From Lachnospiraceae bacterium (GTDB taxonomy: Bacteria; Bacillota; Clostridia; Lachnospirales; Lachnospiraceae), in assembly GCA_015057865.1 (NCBI GenBank), contig SVDH01000007.1, positions 1 through 64,000 of the forward strand: a stretch of 64,000 nucleotides of DNA, given 5' to 3'. Below the pieces are notes generated by a model that saw only the letters and a list, made by a program, of their open reading frames with translations, ran no database searches and was not told the origin of the DNA. The translations under genes were made by a program, and so were the position numbers. Shown here piece after piece: positions 1 to 9,436 of the stretch (positions are counted from its first letter, which is position 1; each line of letters starts with the position of its first letter).

Positions 1-2
1 CA

Positions 3-620
3 CCGGAGCAGTATGGATTTTGCGAATCGGATCAGCGGACGGACATTTACGCGTTTGGTATGATTTTCAATTACCTTCTGACAGGAACGCTTTCCAGACA
101 GGCGATCAAAGAAGGAAAATGGAATCGTCTGATCAGAAAATGTGTGGAACTGGATCCGGAAAACCGGTATCAGGACGTCTTTGCATTGGAAAAAGAATTT
201 GAAGCTGTAGTGGGAGTGCTGTTGCGGGAACAAAAAGTGCAGCCAAAGGGATCGCAGCTTTCTGAGGATGGACTGTTCCCGAACGGAAAAGGTGACTGGC
301 GGCCACCGGGATTTCGCGGCGCCGGAGCAAAGGTGAGAAGCCTGGCTATCGTGTGCTATGCGTTTCTGGCCATATATATCGCGGGTGCGTTGTCTACTTA
401 CAAGGGGCATGGGCCAAGGGAGTTTGTTGCAGATAGTCTGCTTATGGTGTTTGCGGCTATTTTACCGATTCTCTTTTTGAGCGACTATCATGGCTTTCAG
501 CATCTGTTCCCCGGCGCTAGAAGTAAAAAGAAACCGATTCGTATCGTGATGCTTGCTGTCTGGGCATTTGTACTGTTTATCATATGTCCGATCATCAGTG
601 TCATCATTATGAATGTATAG
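3..620 (+). CDS. Membrane-associated Ser/Thr protein kinase, C-terminal part (5' truncated)
   Basis: This is the 3' end of a Hanks-type Ser/Thr kinase whose start lies before the window; the frame is open from base 3. The first residues, PEQYGFCESDQRTDIYAFG, match kinase subdomains VIII-IX (APE-like PEQYG and the D-x-Y-x-x-G activation segment). RKCVELDPENRY follows and is typical of subdomain XI. After a linker with basic residues, the C-terminus carries three hydrophobic segments (roughly bases 340-415, 420-480 and 535-615), so the kinase is probably anchored by its C-terminus. The substrate is unknown. The stop is TAG at 618-620, and the HAD gene starts 18 bases later, so the two may be cotranscribed. 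Confidence 0.8.
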   Translation, partial: PEQYGFCESDQRTDIYAFGMIFNYLLTGTLSRQAIKEGKWNRLIRKCVELDPENRYQDVFALEKEFEAVVGVLLREQKVQPKGSQLSEDGLFPNGKGDWRPPGFRGAGAKVRSLAIVCYAFLAIYIAGALSTYKGHGPREFVADSLLMVFAAILPILFLSDYHGFQHLFPGARSKKKPIRIVMLAVWAFVLFIICPIISVIIMNV

Positions 621-638
621 GATCATTTGGGGAAATAT

Positions 639-1424
639 ATGGCTTCGATATTTTTTGACATTGATGGAACACTGATCGACAGATACGGTGTCGTCGAACA
701 AAGCACGATACGGGCAGTTGACAGGTTAAAAGAAAACGGACACGCTGTCTATATCAACAGCGGCCGGACAAAGGTTTATATTCATAATAAAGAGCTTCTG
801 GAAATGCCGTTTGACGGGATGCTTTGTGGCTGCGGGACGAATCTGTTTCTGCATGGGGAGGAGCTTTTCTGCAGAAATATTGAAAAAGAACTGCTGTATC
901 ACATGGTGGCCGTTTTTAATCAATACGATCTGCCGATGATCATTGAGGGCAGGGACTGGCTGTACATGGACTGGGAGAAGATTGCCAGAGATCCGTATGG
1001 GGAATCTGTTTTTCAAAAGATCAGACAACACGCGCAGCCAATCGCCGGAAATGAGAACATCGAGGCGAGCAAGTTTTCCGTGGTGACACAGTATATCGAG
1101 CCGGAGCTTGCCGATCAGATCATGGATGAATTCAGGGATCTGTTTACGGTGGCAAACCATGATTATCATGTCATGGAGCTGACGCCAAAGGATTGTTCAA
1201 AGGCAATCGCAATGCAGGAAATCTGCCGTCAGACAGGTGTTTCGCGGAAAGAGACCTTTGCGTTTGGTGACGGGGCAAATGATGTAGAGATGTTAAAGGC
1301 GGCAGGAACCGGGATCGTCATGGGAAACGGACGAAAACCTGCAAAGGATGTTGCGGATTATATTACGGATGACATCCATGAAGACGGGATCTGGAATGCG
1401 CTGAAACGGTTTGGCCTTATTTGA
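639..1424 (+). CDS. Cof-type HAD-superfamily phosphatase (class IIB)
   Basis: A predicted cytosolic sugar-phosphate or flavin-phosphate phosphatase of the Cof/YidA type. HAD motif I, FFDIDGTLID, is at the N-terminus; its two Asp residues are the nucleophile and acid/base. The C-terminal motif IV is FAFGDGANDVEML, followed by the usual GIVMGNG. An upstream in-frame TTG at 627 exists, but the ATG at 639 is better placed behind GGGGA (629-633). That gives 261 residues, normal for the family. The substrate cannot be told from sequence. Confidence 0.85.
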   Translation: MASIFFDIDGTLIDRYGVVEQSTIRAVDRLKENGHAVYINSGRTKVYIHNKELLEMPFDGMLCGCGTNLFLHGEELFCRNIEKELLYHMVAVFNQYDLPMIIEGRDWLYMDWEKIARDPYGESVFQKIRQHAQPIAGNENIEASKFSVVTQYIEPELADQIMDEFRDLFTVANHDYHVMELTPKDCSKAIAMQEICRQTGVSRKETFAFGDGANDVEMLKAAGTGIVMGNGRKPAKDVADYITDDIHEDGIWNALKRFGLI

Positions 1425-1504
1425 ATCACTTAGGAGCGGGCAGAGGCAAGAAGATATGGCAATGATGTCAAATAATGATTGCATCAAAAATAGTGATAAA
1501 GGGC

Positions 1505-1533
1505 TTGACATTATTTTTGTGTACGAGTATATT
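1505..1533 (+). promoter_or_regulatory. Sigma-A promoter of groESL
   Basis: TTGACA (1505-1510) is separated by exactly 17 bases from TATATT (1528-1533). Predicted transcription starts near 1540, just before the CIRCE operator. Confidence 0.85.
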
Positions 1534-1546
1534 ATCTTACAGAGGC

Positions 1547-1573
1547 TTAGCACTCAGATAAAAAGAGTGCTAA
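1547..1573 (+). promoter_or_regulatory. CIRCE operator (HrcA binding site)
   Basis: A perfect inverted repeat TTAGCACTC - 9 bases - GAGTGCTAA, identical to the consensus CIRCE element. It sits at the predicted transcription start of groESL. HrcA is expected to repress here under non-stress conditions; hrcA itself is not in the window. Confidence 0.97.
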
Positions 1574-1609
1574 CAAACCCGGAAAAGTTCAATTTCGAAC
1601 GCAGCTTAA

Positions 1610-1921
<312 letters not shown>

Positions 1922-1931
1922 TCAGATATAA

Positions 1932-3572
<1,641 letters not shown>

Positions 3573-3600
3573 TCGTAACTACAAGCCACGCAAAGCAAGG

Positions 3601-3645
3601 AAAGAACCCTGGTGGAGAGCTTGCTCTCCCATCAGGGTTCTTTTT
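3601..3645 (+). terminator. Intrinsic terminator of groESL
   Basis: A long stem with AAAGAACCCTG (3601-3611) pairing with CAGGGTTCTTT (3633-3643), an inner GAGAGC/GCTCTC extension and a run of T residues on the 3' side. Confidence 0.9.
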
Positions 3646-3656
3646 ATGCTTTATGC

Positions 3657-3840
3657 GGCGACAGCCGCGCATGAGAAAATGCTTTTGCATTTTCGAATGA
3701 GCGTGGCTCGAAGTTGCGATCACTTTTTTTATGTGACGAAGTCACAGATGCGTTTCTGTTGGCGTATTTGGCGACAGCCGTATATGAGCATGAATCGCAT
3801 AGCGATTCTGCGAATAAGTTTTTGCATTTTCGAATGAGCG
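3657..3840. repeat. Hairpin-rich intergenic repeat with two direct-repeat modules
   Basis: The 311-base groEL-Nudix gap holds no convincing gene. After the terminator there are two copies of GGCGACAGCCG..ATGAG (3657-3675 and 3770-3788) and two copies of TTTTGCATTTTCGAATGAGCG (3683-3703 and about 3820-3840). Between and within them are three small perfect hairpins: GAAAATGC/GCATTTTC (3675-3694), TGTGAC/GTCACA (3732-3746) and GAATCGC/GCGATTC (3792-3808). The 63-codon and 75-codon ORFs across it lack ribosome sites. It looks like a short non-coding repetitive element. Confidence 0.65.
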
Positions 3841-3849
3841 CGGTTATGT

Positions 3850-3855
3850 TATAAT
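3850..3855 (+). promoter_or_regulatory. Possible -10 box for the Nudix-RidA operon
   Basis: A perfect TATAAT 28 bases before the Nudix ATG. The -35 position at 17-base spacing (TTTTCG, 3827-3832) is poor and falls inside the second repeat copy. Confidence 0.5.
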
Positions 3856-3883
3856 CACCATAAAAAAGCAATGGAGTGGAACT

Positions 3884-4456
3884 ATGAGCAAACAGGACAC
3901 AAACGAATTCTCACAACTCGCAGAGCGTCAGACAGCTTCAGAAGAAATCTTTGACGGCGTGATCATGCATGTATTCCGGGACACCGTCGCACTTCCGGAC
4001 GGGAGTACCTCCACCAGAGAAATCCTGCGTCACATCGGCGCGGTCTGCGTCATCCCGGTCACGGATGAAGGAAATGTGATCTTAGAACGTCAGTATCGGT
4101 ATCCGTTGGGGCAGGTTATGACAGAGATCCCGGCCGGAAAACTTGACTATCCGGAAGAAGACAGACTGTCAGCGATCCAGAGAGAGCTGCTTGAAGAAAC
4201 CGGATACACGGCAGACTGCTGGCAGGACATCGGACTCTTTTATCCGGCAGCAGCTTATTCCGATGAAAAGATCACGATGTATCTGGCAACGAAGCTCCAT
4301 AGGGGTGAACAGCATCTGGATCAGGGAGAATTCTTAAATGTCTTTGAGATGCCGTTAAAAGAAGCGCTTGCGCAGGTCATGTCAGGGGAGATCACAGACA
4401 GTAAGACACAGACGGCCATTATGAAGGCGGCAAACATTCTGGGTGTCACCATATAA
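3884..4456 (+). CDS. Nudix hydrolase, ADP-ribose pyrophosphatase type
   Basis: A predicted cytosolic Nudix pyrophosphohydrolase, probably cleaving ADP-ribose to AMP and ribose 5-phosphate. The Nudix helix is GKLDYPEEDRLSAIQ followed by RELLEETGY; it has one extra residue between the first Gly and Glu compared with the textbook GX5E spacing, but REXXEE is intact. Upstream, the pattern QYRYPLG..TEIPAGK is typical of the ADP-ribose subgroup. The length of 190 residues fits. The start follows an ATGGAGTGG ribosome site. RidA lies 42 bases downstream. Confidence 0.85.
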   Translation: MSKQDTNEFSQLAERQTASEEIFDGVIMHVFRDTVALPDGSTSTREILRHIGAVCVIPVTDEGNVILERQYRYPLGQVMTEIPAGKLDYPEEDRLSAIQRELLEETGYTADCWQDIGLFYPAAAYSDEKITMYLATKLHRGEQHLDQGEFLNVFEMPLKEALAQVMSGEITDSKTQTAIMKAANILGVTI

Positions 4457-4498
4457 ATGATAATGATATTTCAGTAAGATAGTAAAAAGGAGAAGGAC

Positions 4499-4876
4499 AT
4501 GAACAAATCTATTCATACCGATAATGCACCGGCAGCGATCGGTCCGTACTCACAGGCGATCCAGGCGGGAGATACAATTTATGTATCCGGACAGATTCCG
4601 ATCGATCCTGCAAAGGGCGAATTTGCCGGGACCGATATTGCCGCACAGACAAGACAGAGTTTGACAAACATCAAAAACATCCTGGCCGCTGCAGGGACTG
4701 ACATGGGTCATGTTGTAAAGACGACTGTTTTGCTGGCAGACATCGCTGATTTTACAGCCATGAATGAAGTGTATGCGGAATTCTTTACGGAACCCTATCC
4801 TGCAAGAGCAGCGTTTCAGGCAGCAGCACTTCCGAAGGGTGCAAAGGTAGAAATAGAAGCAATCGCAGTGGTGTAA
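4499..4876 (+). CDS. ridA: RidA family reactive enamine/imine deaminase
   Basis: A cytosolic YjgF/YER057c/UK114 protein that hydrolyses reactive 2-aminoacrylate-type enamines released by PLP enzymes. At 125 residues it is full length. Family signatures are present: [13 protein letters not shown] at the N-terminus, [11 protein letters not shown], and the C-terminal [24 protein letters not shown], which includes the conserved catalytic Arg and distal Glu. AAAGGAGAAG precedes the ATG. The gene lies in a run with Nudix, M20 and ArsC/Spx-like genes. Confidence 0.93.
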   Translation: MNKSIHTDNAPAAIGPYSQAIQAGDTIYVSGQIPIDPAKGEFAGTDIAAQTRQSLTNIKNILAAAGTDMGHVVKTTVLLADIADFTAMNEVYAEFFTEPYPARAAFQAAALPKGAKVEIEAIAVV

Positions 4877-4888
4877 ACGGAGTGCGTG

Positions 4889-6091
4889 ATGAAGCTTTTA
4901 TTAACAAAAGACGAAGAACAGCGGCTGCTCGATTTTAAGCATGACATGCACATGCATCCGGAGCTGCCGCATCAGGAATATGAGACCACAAAAAAGATCA
5001 GGGCATTCCTGGAAACGATTCCGGGCGTGGAGATCCTTTCATTGCAGAAGGATCTGACGGGCGTGACAGCCAGGATCCACGGACAAAAGAACAGCGTGGC
5101 AGGAGCAGCAGACATTACAGAAGTCGGGCTTCGCGCCGACATCGACGCAATCGCGCAGACGGAAAGTTGGGACAGCCCATATCGTTCTCAGAATCCGGGC
5201 GTCATGCATGCGTGCGGACACGACTTTCATACGGCATCTCTTTTAGGCGCAGCCATGCTTTTGTCAAAATATGCTGACGAATGGAGCGGCACGGTTGACC
5301 TTTTGTTTCAGGAAGCGGAAGAGACAACAGACGGTGCGAAGGAAATGCTTGACGCGGGACTTTTGGATGTGATCCATCCGCAGATGTTTTTCGGGATGCA
5401 CAACAGACCCGAAGTCGAAGCCGGCAAGGTGGTTTGTCACACCGGCGGCCTGATGGCCTGCAAGACCAACTTCCATATCACGATCAACGGTCTTGGCGGA
5501 CATGGCGGCAATCCGCATCTGTGTGTGGATCCGATCGTATGCGCGGCAGCGATCATCCAGTCTCTGCAGACCGTTGTCAGCAGAAACACAAACCCGCTTG
5601 AGAGTGTTGTCATGACGGTTGGTTCGATTCATGGCGGGAGCCTGGAAAATGTAGTTGCTGATCAGGTGAAGATGACAGCCAGCATCCGGGCGCTGAGTGA
5701 GGAAGCAAAGGCCAAGGCTGTTTCCAGGATGGAAGAGATCGTCTGTGGAACCGCGAAAGCATATGACTGTCAGGCGGAGATCGAGTATCGGGAAGTCCTG
5801 CCGCTTGTATACAACAGCCCTCAAATGTGTGCGCTTGCAAAGAAAGCGGCTACAGCGGCAGTTGGGGAAGAGAATGTAGCAGATGCAGAGCCGACCATGG
5901 CGAGCGAAGACTTCTCGTTGATCATGGCGCAGGTGCCGTCCTTCTTTTTCTGGGTCGGCAGCGGTACGCCGGGAGAAACACATTATGCATGGCACAGCGA
6001 AAACTTTCATACTGATGACAGCGCGATACGTTCTGCAGCAGTGACTATGGCACAGGCAGCGCTGCATGCACTGGAGGAATCGAAATGTTAA
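4889..6091 (+). CDS. M20D-family amidohydrolase (N-acyl amino acid / aminoacyl-conjugate hydrolase)
   Basis: A metal-dependent amidohydrolase of the M20D group (hippurate hydrolase, N-acetyldiaminopimelate deacetylase and IAA-amino-acid hydrolase relatives). Metal ligands are visible in HACGHDFHTASLLGAA, the catalytic pair in FQEAEETTDGA, and later GMHNRPEVEAGK and GGHGGNPH. A GTG at 4886 is one codon before the ATG at 4889; the ATG is preferred at good spacing from CGGAG. Its length of about 400 residues is usual. The substrate is not predictable. It overlaps the next gene by 7 bases, so the two are coupled. Confidence 0.87.
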   Translation: MKLLLTKDEEQRLLDFKHDMHMHPELPHQEYETTKKIRAFLETIPGVEILSLQKDLTGVTARIHGQKNSVAGAADITEVGLRADIDAIAQTESWDSPYRSQNPGVMHACGHDFHTASLLGAAMLLSKYADEWSGTVDLLFQEAEETTDGAKEMLDAGLLDVIHPQMFFGMHNRPEVEAGKVVCHTGGLMACKTNFHITINGLGGHGGNPHLCVDPIVCAAAIIQSLQTVVSRNTNPLESVVMTVGSIHGGSLENVVADQVKMTASIRALSEEAKAKAVSRMEEIVCGTAKAYDCQAEIEYREVLPLVYNSPQMCALAKKAATAAVGEENVADAEPTMASEDFSLIMAQVPSFFFWVGSGTPGETHYAWHSENFHTDDSAIRSAAVTMAQAALHALEESKC

Positions 6092-6438
6092 AAGTATATT
6101 GTTATGACAGATGTTCAACCTGCAAAAAAGCATTGAAGTGGCTTGATGAAAAAGGCGTACAGTTTGAGCTGCTTGACATCAAGGGAGATCATCCCGATGA
6201 GGCGAGTCTGAAGGCGTTTTATGAAAAAAGCGGCCTTCCGCTGAAACGGTTCTTTAATACCAGCGGCATGATCTATCGGGAAATGGAACTCTCCAAAAAG
6301 CTTCCCGATATGAGCGAGGAGGATCAGCTAAAACTTCTGGCAACGGATGGGATGCTGGTAAAACGTCCGCTTGTGATTGGTGATGATTTTGTGCTGACAG
6401 GTTTCAAAGAAGCTGAGTGGGAGAAGGCATTGCTGTAA
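6085..6438 (+). CDS. ArsC/Spx-family thioredoxin-fold protein
   Basis: A 117-residue thioredoxin-fold protein of the ArsC/Spx/YffB group. The N-terminus has a CxxC pair (CSTC, residues 10-13) in the ArsC position, and the C-terminal half has the conserved KRPLVIGDDFVLTGF block. It could be an arsenate-reductase-like enzyme or a Spx/MgsR-type regulator. The absence of an ars cluster favours a general thiol-redox or regulatory role. Its ATG overlaps the end of the amidohydrolase gene. Confidence 0.82.
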   Translation: MLKVYCYDRCSTCKKALKWLDEKGVQFELLDIKGDHPDEASLKAFYEKSGLPLKRFFNTSGMIYREMELSKKLPDMSEEDQLKLLATDGMLVKRPLVIGDDFVLTGFKEAEWEKALL

Positions 6439-6481
6439 AAATGTACCTCTGAGTAAAGAATGGATATTGGAGGAAGGCATG

Positions 6482-7072
6482 ATGAAAAAAAGAATTCTGA
6501 AAATGATGGCAGTTGTTCTGGCGGGCGCGATGATCTTTGCATTGGGCGCATGCGGGAACAAAGACAATGGATCCGCGGATACGCAGACGACGGAAGCACA
6601 GGCGGATCAGGATGAACAGCAGGCAGTACCTGATGAGGATGCAGTGAGTGAGGGAGCCGGTGAATCTAGCGGCATGGGCAATCCCTGGGTGGAATATTCC
6701 AATATGGAAGAAGCCTGCAATGTAGCAGGATTCTCCTTCAACGTGCCGGAGACCGTCGGATCCTATGTCGGATTGCATTTTTCTGTCATGAACAACGAGC
6801 TGATCCAGGTCGTTTACGGTGAGCCTGACAAGGGTGTTACGATCAGAAAAGCGGAAGGCTCCGAGGATATCAGCGGAGATTACACGACCTATTCTGAAGA
6901 AAAAGAAGTCGATGTCAATGGTACGACCGTAAAGATGTCAGGAAATGACGGCACTGTGTCACTTGCAGTCTGGGAAAAAGACGGCTATTCCTATTCCGCC
7001 AATGTGACTGACGAAGAGAATCCGGGTCTTTCACAATCGGCCATGGAGGAAATCGTACAGGCAGCGTGGTAA
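6482..7072 (+). CDS. Putative lipoprotein of unknown function
   Basis: A secreted lipoprotein with no recognised domain. The signal peptide is MKKRILKM followed by a hydrophobic core and the lipobox LGAC, so Cys is expected to be lipidated by Lgt (encoded at 12.0 kb). An acidic, Gln/Asp-rich linker follows (roughly residues 30-65), then a beta-rich globular domain of about 130 residues. GGAGG at 6469-6473 fits the ATGs at 6479 or 6482; the second gives the more typical MKK start. A strong terminator follows. Confidence 0.75.
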   Translation: MKKRILKMMAVVLAGAMIFALGACGNKDNGSADTQTTEAQADQDEQQAVPDEDAVSEGAGESSGMGNPWVEYSNMEEACNVAGFSFNVPETVGSYVGLHFSVMNNELIQVVYGEPDKGVTIRKAEGSEDISGDYTTYSEEKEVDVNGTTVKMSGNDGTVSLAVWEKDGYSYSANVTDEENPGLSQSAMEEIVQAAW

Positions 7073-7096
7073 ATCAGGGCAAATAACTTTAAACAT

Positions 7097-7152
7097 AAGC
7101 TTCGCGGGTATAAAGTGTTGATTTTTGGGCACTTTGCCCGCGAAGCTTTTCT
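7097..7152 (+). terminator. Intrinsic terminator after the lipoprotein gene
   Basis: AAGCTTCGCGGG (7097-7108) pairs with CCCGCGAAGCTT (7137-7148), with an inner AAAGTG/CACTTT stem, followed by TTTTCTT. Confidence 0.9.
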
Positions 7153-7180
7153 TGTATCTTCCCGCCGTTTATGTTATTAT
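7152..7180 (+). promoter_or_regulatory. Sigma-A promoter of degV-family gene
   Basis: TTGTAT (7152-7157), a 17-base spacer, then TATTAT (7175-7180). It starts at the tail of the preceding terminator and lies 50 bases before the gene. Confidence 0.65.
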
Positions 7181-7230
7181 CTCCAGTGTATGTGCAAAAA
7201 TAGATTTTTAAAGCAGGAGGTGCTTTATAA

Positions 7231-8103
7231 ATGAGTAAAATTGCGATAGTTACAGATAGCAATAGTGGTATTACACAGGCAGAAGGAAAAGAACTTGGCG
7301 TTTACGTTATGCCGATGCCTTTCTATATTAATGAAGAGTTGTTTCTGGAAGACATTACATTAAGCCAGGAGCAGTTCTATGAAGTGCTGACAGAGGGAAA
7401 AGAGATCCATACCTCTTCTCCGGCACTGACAGATTTCACAGAACTTTGGGACAAGCTTTTGGAAGAGTATGATTACATCATCGACATTCCGATGTCGAGC
7501 GGACTTTCTTCCACATGCGAGCAGGCGATCATGCTTTCCAAAGAAGAAGAGTACGAGGGCAAGGTGTTTGTCGTAGACAACCAGCGGATCTCTGTTACGA
7601 TGCGTCGTTCTGTCATTGATGCAAAGGAAATGGCGGATGCGGGACTTGATGTGCAGACGATCGTTGACAAGCTGATGGAAAACAAGATGGATTCGAGCAT
7701 CTACATCATGCTCGACACATTGACCTATCTTCGCAGAGGCGGCCGGATCACACCGGCGGCAGCAGCGCTCGGAACACTGCTCCGCTTAAAACCGGTGCTG
7801 CAGATCCAGGGTGACAAGCTGGATGCATTTGCAAAAGCGCGTACCGTAAAACAGGGTAAGATGATGATGATCAATCAGATCCTGGATGACTGCGAGAAAC
7901 GGTTTGGTTCCAGAGAAGGAAAGGACATTCATATCGCAATGTCCTACACACATGATCTGGAAGCTGCAGAAGAGTTCAAGAAGGAAGTGCAGGCGCATTT
8001 CCCGGATCACGATATCGTAATGCAGCCGCTCTCACTCAGCATTTCCTGTCATATCGGACCGGGTGCTCTGGCAGTGACGGCAACAAAAGCGATTGAATAC
8101 TAA
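7231..8103 (+). CDS. DegV family fatty-acid-binding protein
   Basis: A member of the DegV/FakB-like family, cytosolic proteins that bind a fatty acid, in known cases for phosphorylation by FakA. It starts KIAIVTDSNSGIT, the family signature, and has TSSPALTDF and the TLTYLRRGGRI motif. At 290 residues it is full length. AGGAGGTG lies 9 bases before the ATG. No fakA is in the window, so its partner is unknown. Confidence 0.9.
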   Translation: MSKIAIVTDSNSGITQAEGKELGVYVMPMPFYINEELFLEDITLSQEQFYEVLTEGKEIHTSSPALTDFTELWDKLLEEYDYIIDIPMSSGLSSTCEQAIMLSKEEEYEGKVFVVDNQRISVTMRRSVIDAKEMADAGLDVQTIVDKLMENKMDSSIYIMLDTLTYLRRGGRITPAAAALGTLLRLKPVLQIQGDKLDAFAKARTVKQGKMMMINQILDDCEKRFGSREGKDIHIAMSYTHDLEAAEEFKKEVQAHFPDHDIVMQPLSLSISCHIGPGALAVTATKAIEY

Positions 8104-8149
8104 GAAAACCCGCATAACACCTTAGGCATAAACAAAGGAGGATTGCTTC

Positions 8150-9424
8150 ATGGTTAAAGCAGTAGTAGGAGCAAACTGGGGCGACGAAGGAAAAGGAAAG
8201 ATCACAGATATGCTTGCGGAAAAAGCGGATATCATCATCCGTTTTCAGGGAGGCGCGAACGCAGGACATACCATTGTCAATGACTATGGAAAATTTGCGC
8301 TGCATACCTTGCCGTCAGGATGCTTTTACAACCATACCACAAGCATTATTGGAAATGGTGTGGCGTTAAACATTCCGATCCTGATCAATGAGATCAAAAG
8401 CATTACAGAAAAGGGTGTTCCGGAGCCGAAGATCCTGGTGTCCGACAGGGCACAGATCGTGATGCCGTATCACATCCTGCTGGATGCATATGAAGAAGAA
8501 CGTCTGGCCGGAAAATCATTTGGTTCTACCAAATCCGGAATCGCGCCGTTTTACGCAGACAAATTTGCAAAGATCGGCTTCCAGGTCAATGAGATCTTTG
8601 ATGATGAGCTGATCCGTGAAAAAGCAGAGAATGTCTGTGCGAGAAAAAATGTTCTGATGAAGTATCTCTACAACAAACCGGAGCTGGATCCGGATGAGAT
8701 CGTAGAGACACTTAAGGAATATCGAGAGATGATCCGTCCGTATGTATGCGATGTTTCCGCATATCTGGCACAGGCACTCAAAGATGGCAAAGAGATCCTT
8801 TTAGAAGGCCAGCTGGGCACGTTAAAGGATCCGGATCACGGCATTTATCCGATGGTCACATCATCCTCTACGCTGGCAGGATACGGTGCAGTCGGCGCAG
8901 GCATTCCGCCGTATGAGATCAAAAAGGTCATCGTTGTCTGCAAGGCATATTCGAGTGCAGTCGGCGCAGGCGAGTTTGTTTCCGAAATCTTTGGCGATGA
9001 GGCGGATGAACTCAGAAGACGCGGCGGAGACGGCGGCGAATACGGCGCAACAACCGGCAGACCAAGAAGAATGGGTTGGTTTGACTGCGTGGCAAGCAAA
9101 TACGGCTGCCGTCTGCAGGGCGCAACCGATGTTGCGTTTACCGTTCTTGACGTTCTGGGATATCTGGATGAGATCCCGGTTTGTGTCGGATATGAGATCG
9201 ATGGTGAAGTGACGACAGATTTCCCGGCGGCAAGTCTTCTTAAGAAAGCAAAGCCGGTATATGAATATCTGCCGGGCTGGAAGACGGAGATCCGCGGCAT
9301 CCGCAATTATGACGAGCTTCCCGAGAACTGCCGCAAGTACATCGAGTTTGTAGAAGAGCAGATTGGCTACCCGATCACCATGGTTTCAAACGGACCGGGA
9401 CGTCATGACATCATATATAGATAA
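8150..9424 (+). CDS. purA: Adenylosuccinate synthetase
   Basis: Catalyses GTP-dependent joining of IMP and aspartate, the first committed step to AMP. The N-terminal P-loop-like GANWGDEGKGKITD and RFQGGANAGHTI are the diagnostic PurA motifs; GQLGTLKDPDHGIYPMVTSS and the C-terminal base-binding SNGPGRHDII also match. The 424 residues are full length. AAAGGAGG precedes the ATG. thrS begins 12 bases downstream, so the pair is almost certainly cotranscribed. Confidence 0.97.
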   Translation: MVKAVVGANWGDEGKGKITDMLAEKADIIIRFQGGANAGHTIVNDYGKFALHTLPSGCFYNHTTSIIGNGVALNIPILINEIKSITEKGVPEPKILVSDRAQIVMPYHILLDAYEEERLAGKSFGSTKSGIAPFYADKFAKIGFQVNEIFDDELIREKAENVCARKNVLMKYLYNKPELDPDEIVETLKEYREMIRPYVCDVSAYLAQALKDGKEILLEGQLGTLKDPDHGIYPMVTSSSTLAGYGAVGAGIPPYEIKKVIVVCKAYSSAVGAGEFVSEIFGDEADELRRRGGDGGEYGATTGRPRRMGWFDCVASKYGCRLQGATDVAFTVLDVLGYLDEIPVCVGYEIDGEVTTDFPAASLLKKAKPVYEYLPGWKTEIRGIRNYDELPENCRKYIEFVEEQIGYPITMVSNGPGRHDIIYR

Positions 9425-9436
9425 AAGGAGACAACC

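Noticed and set aside
5264..6133. 289-codon minus-strand ORF opposite the M20 amidohydrolase
   Set aside because: It is the antisense frame of a clear metalloenzyme gene, with Cys/His/Arg-rich unnatural composition and no ribosome site.
9425..9436. T-box leader for thrS (also looked for before argS, alaS and cysE)
   Set aside because: The gaps are 12 to about 120 bases and contain no T-box motif or specifier-type structure.
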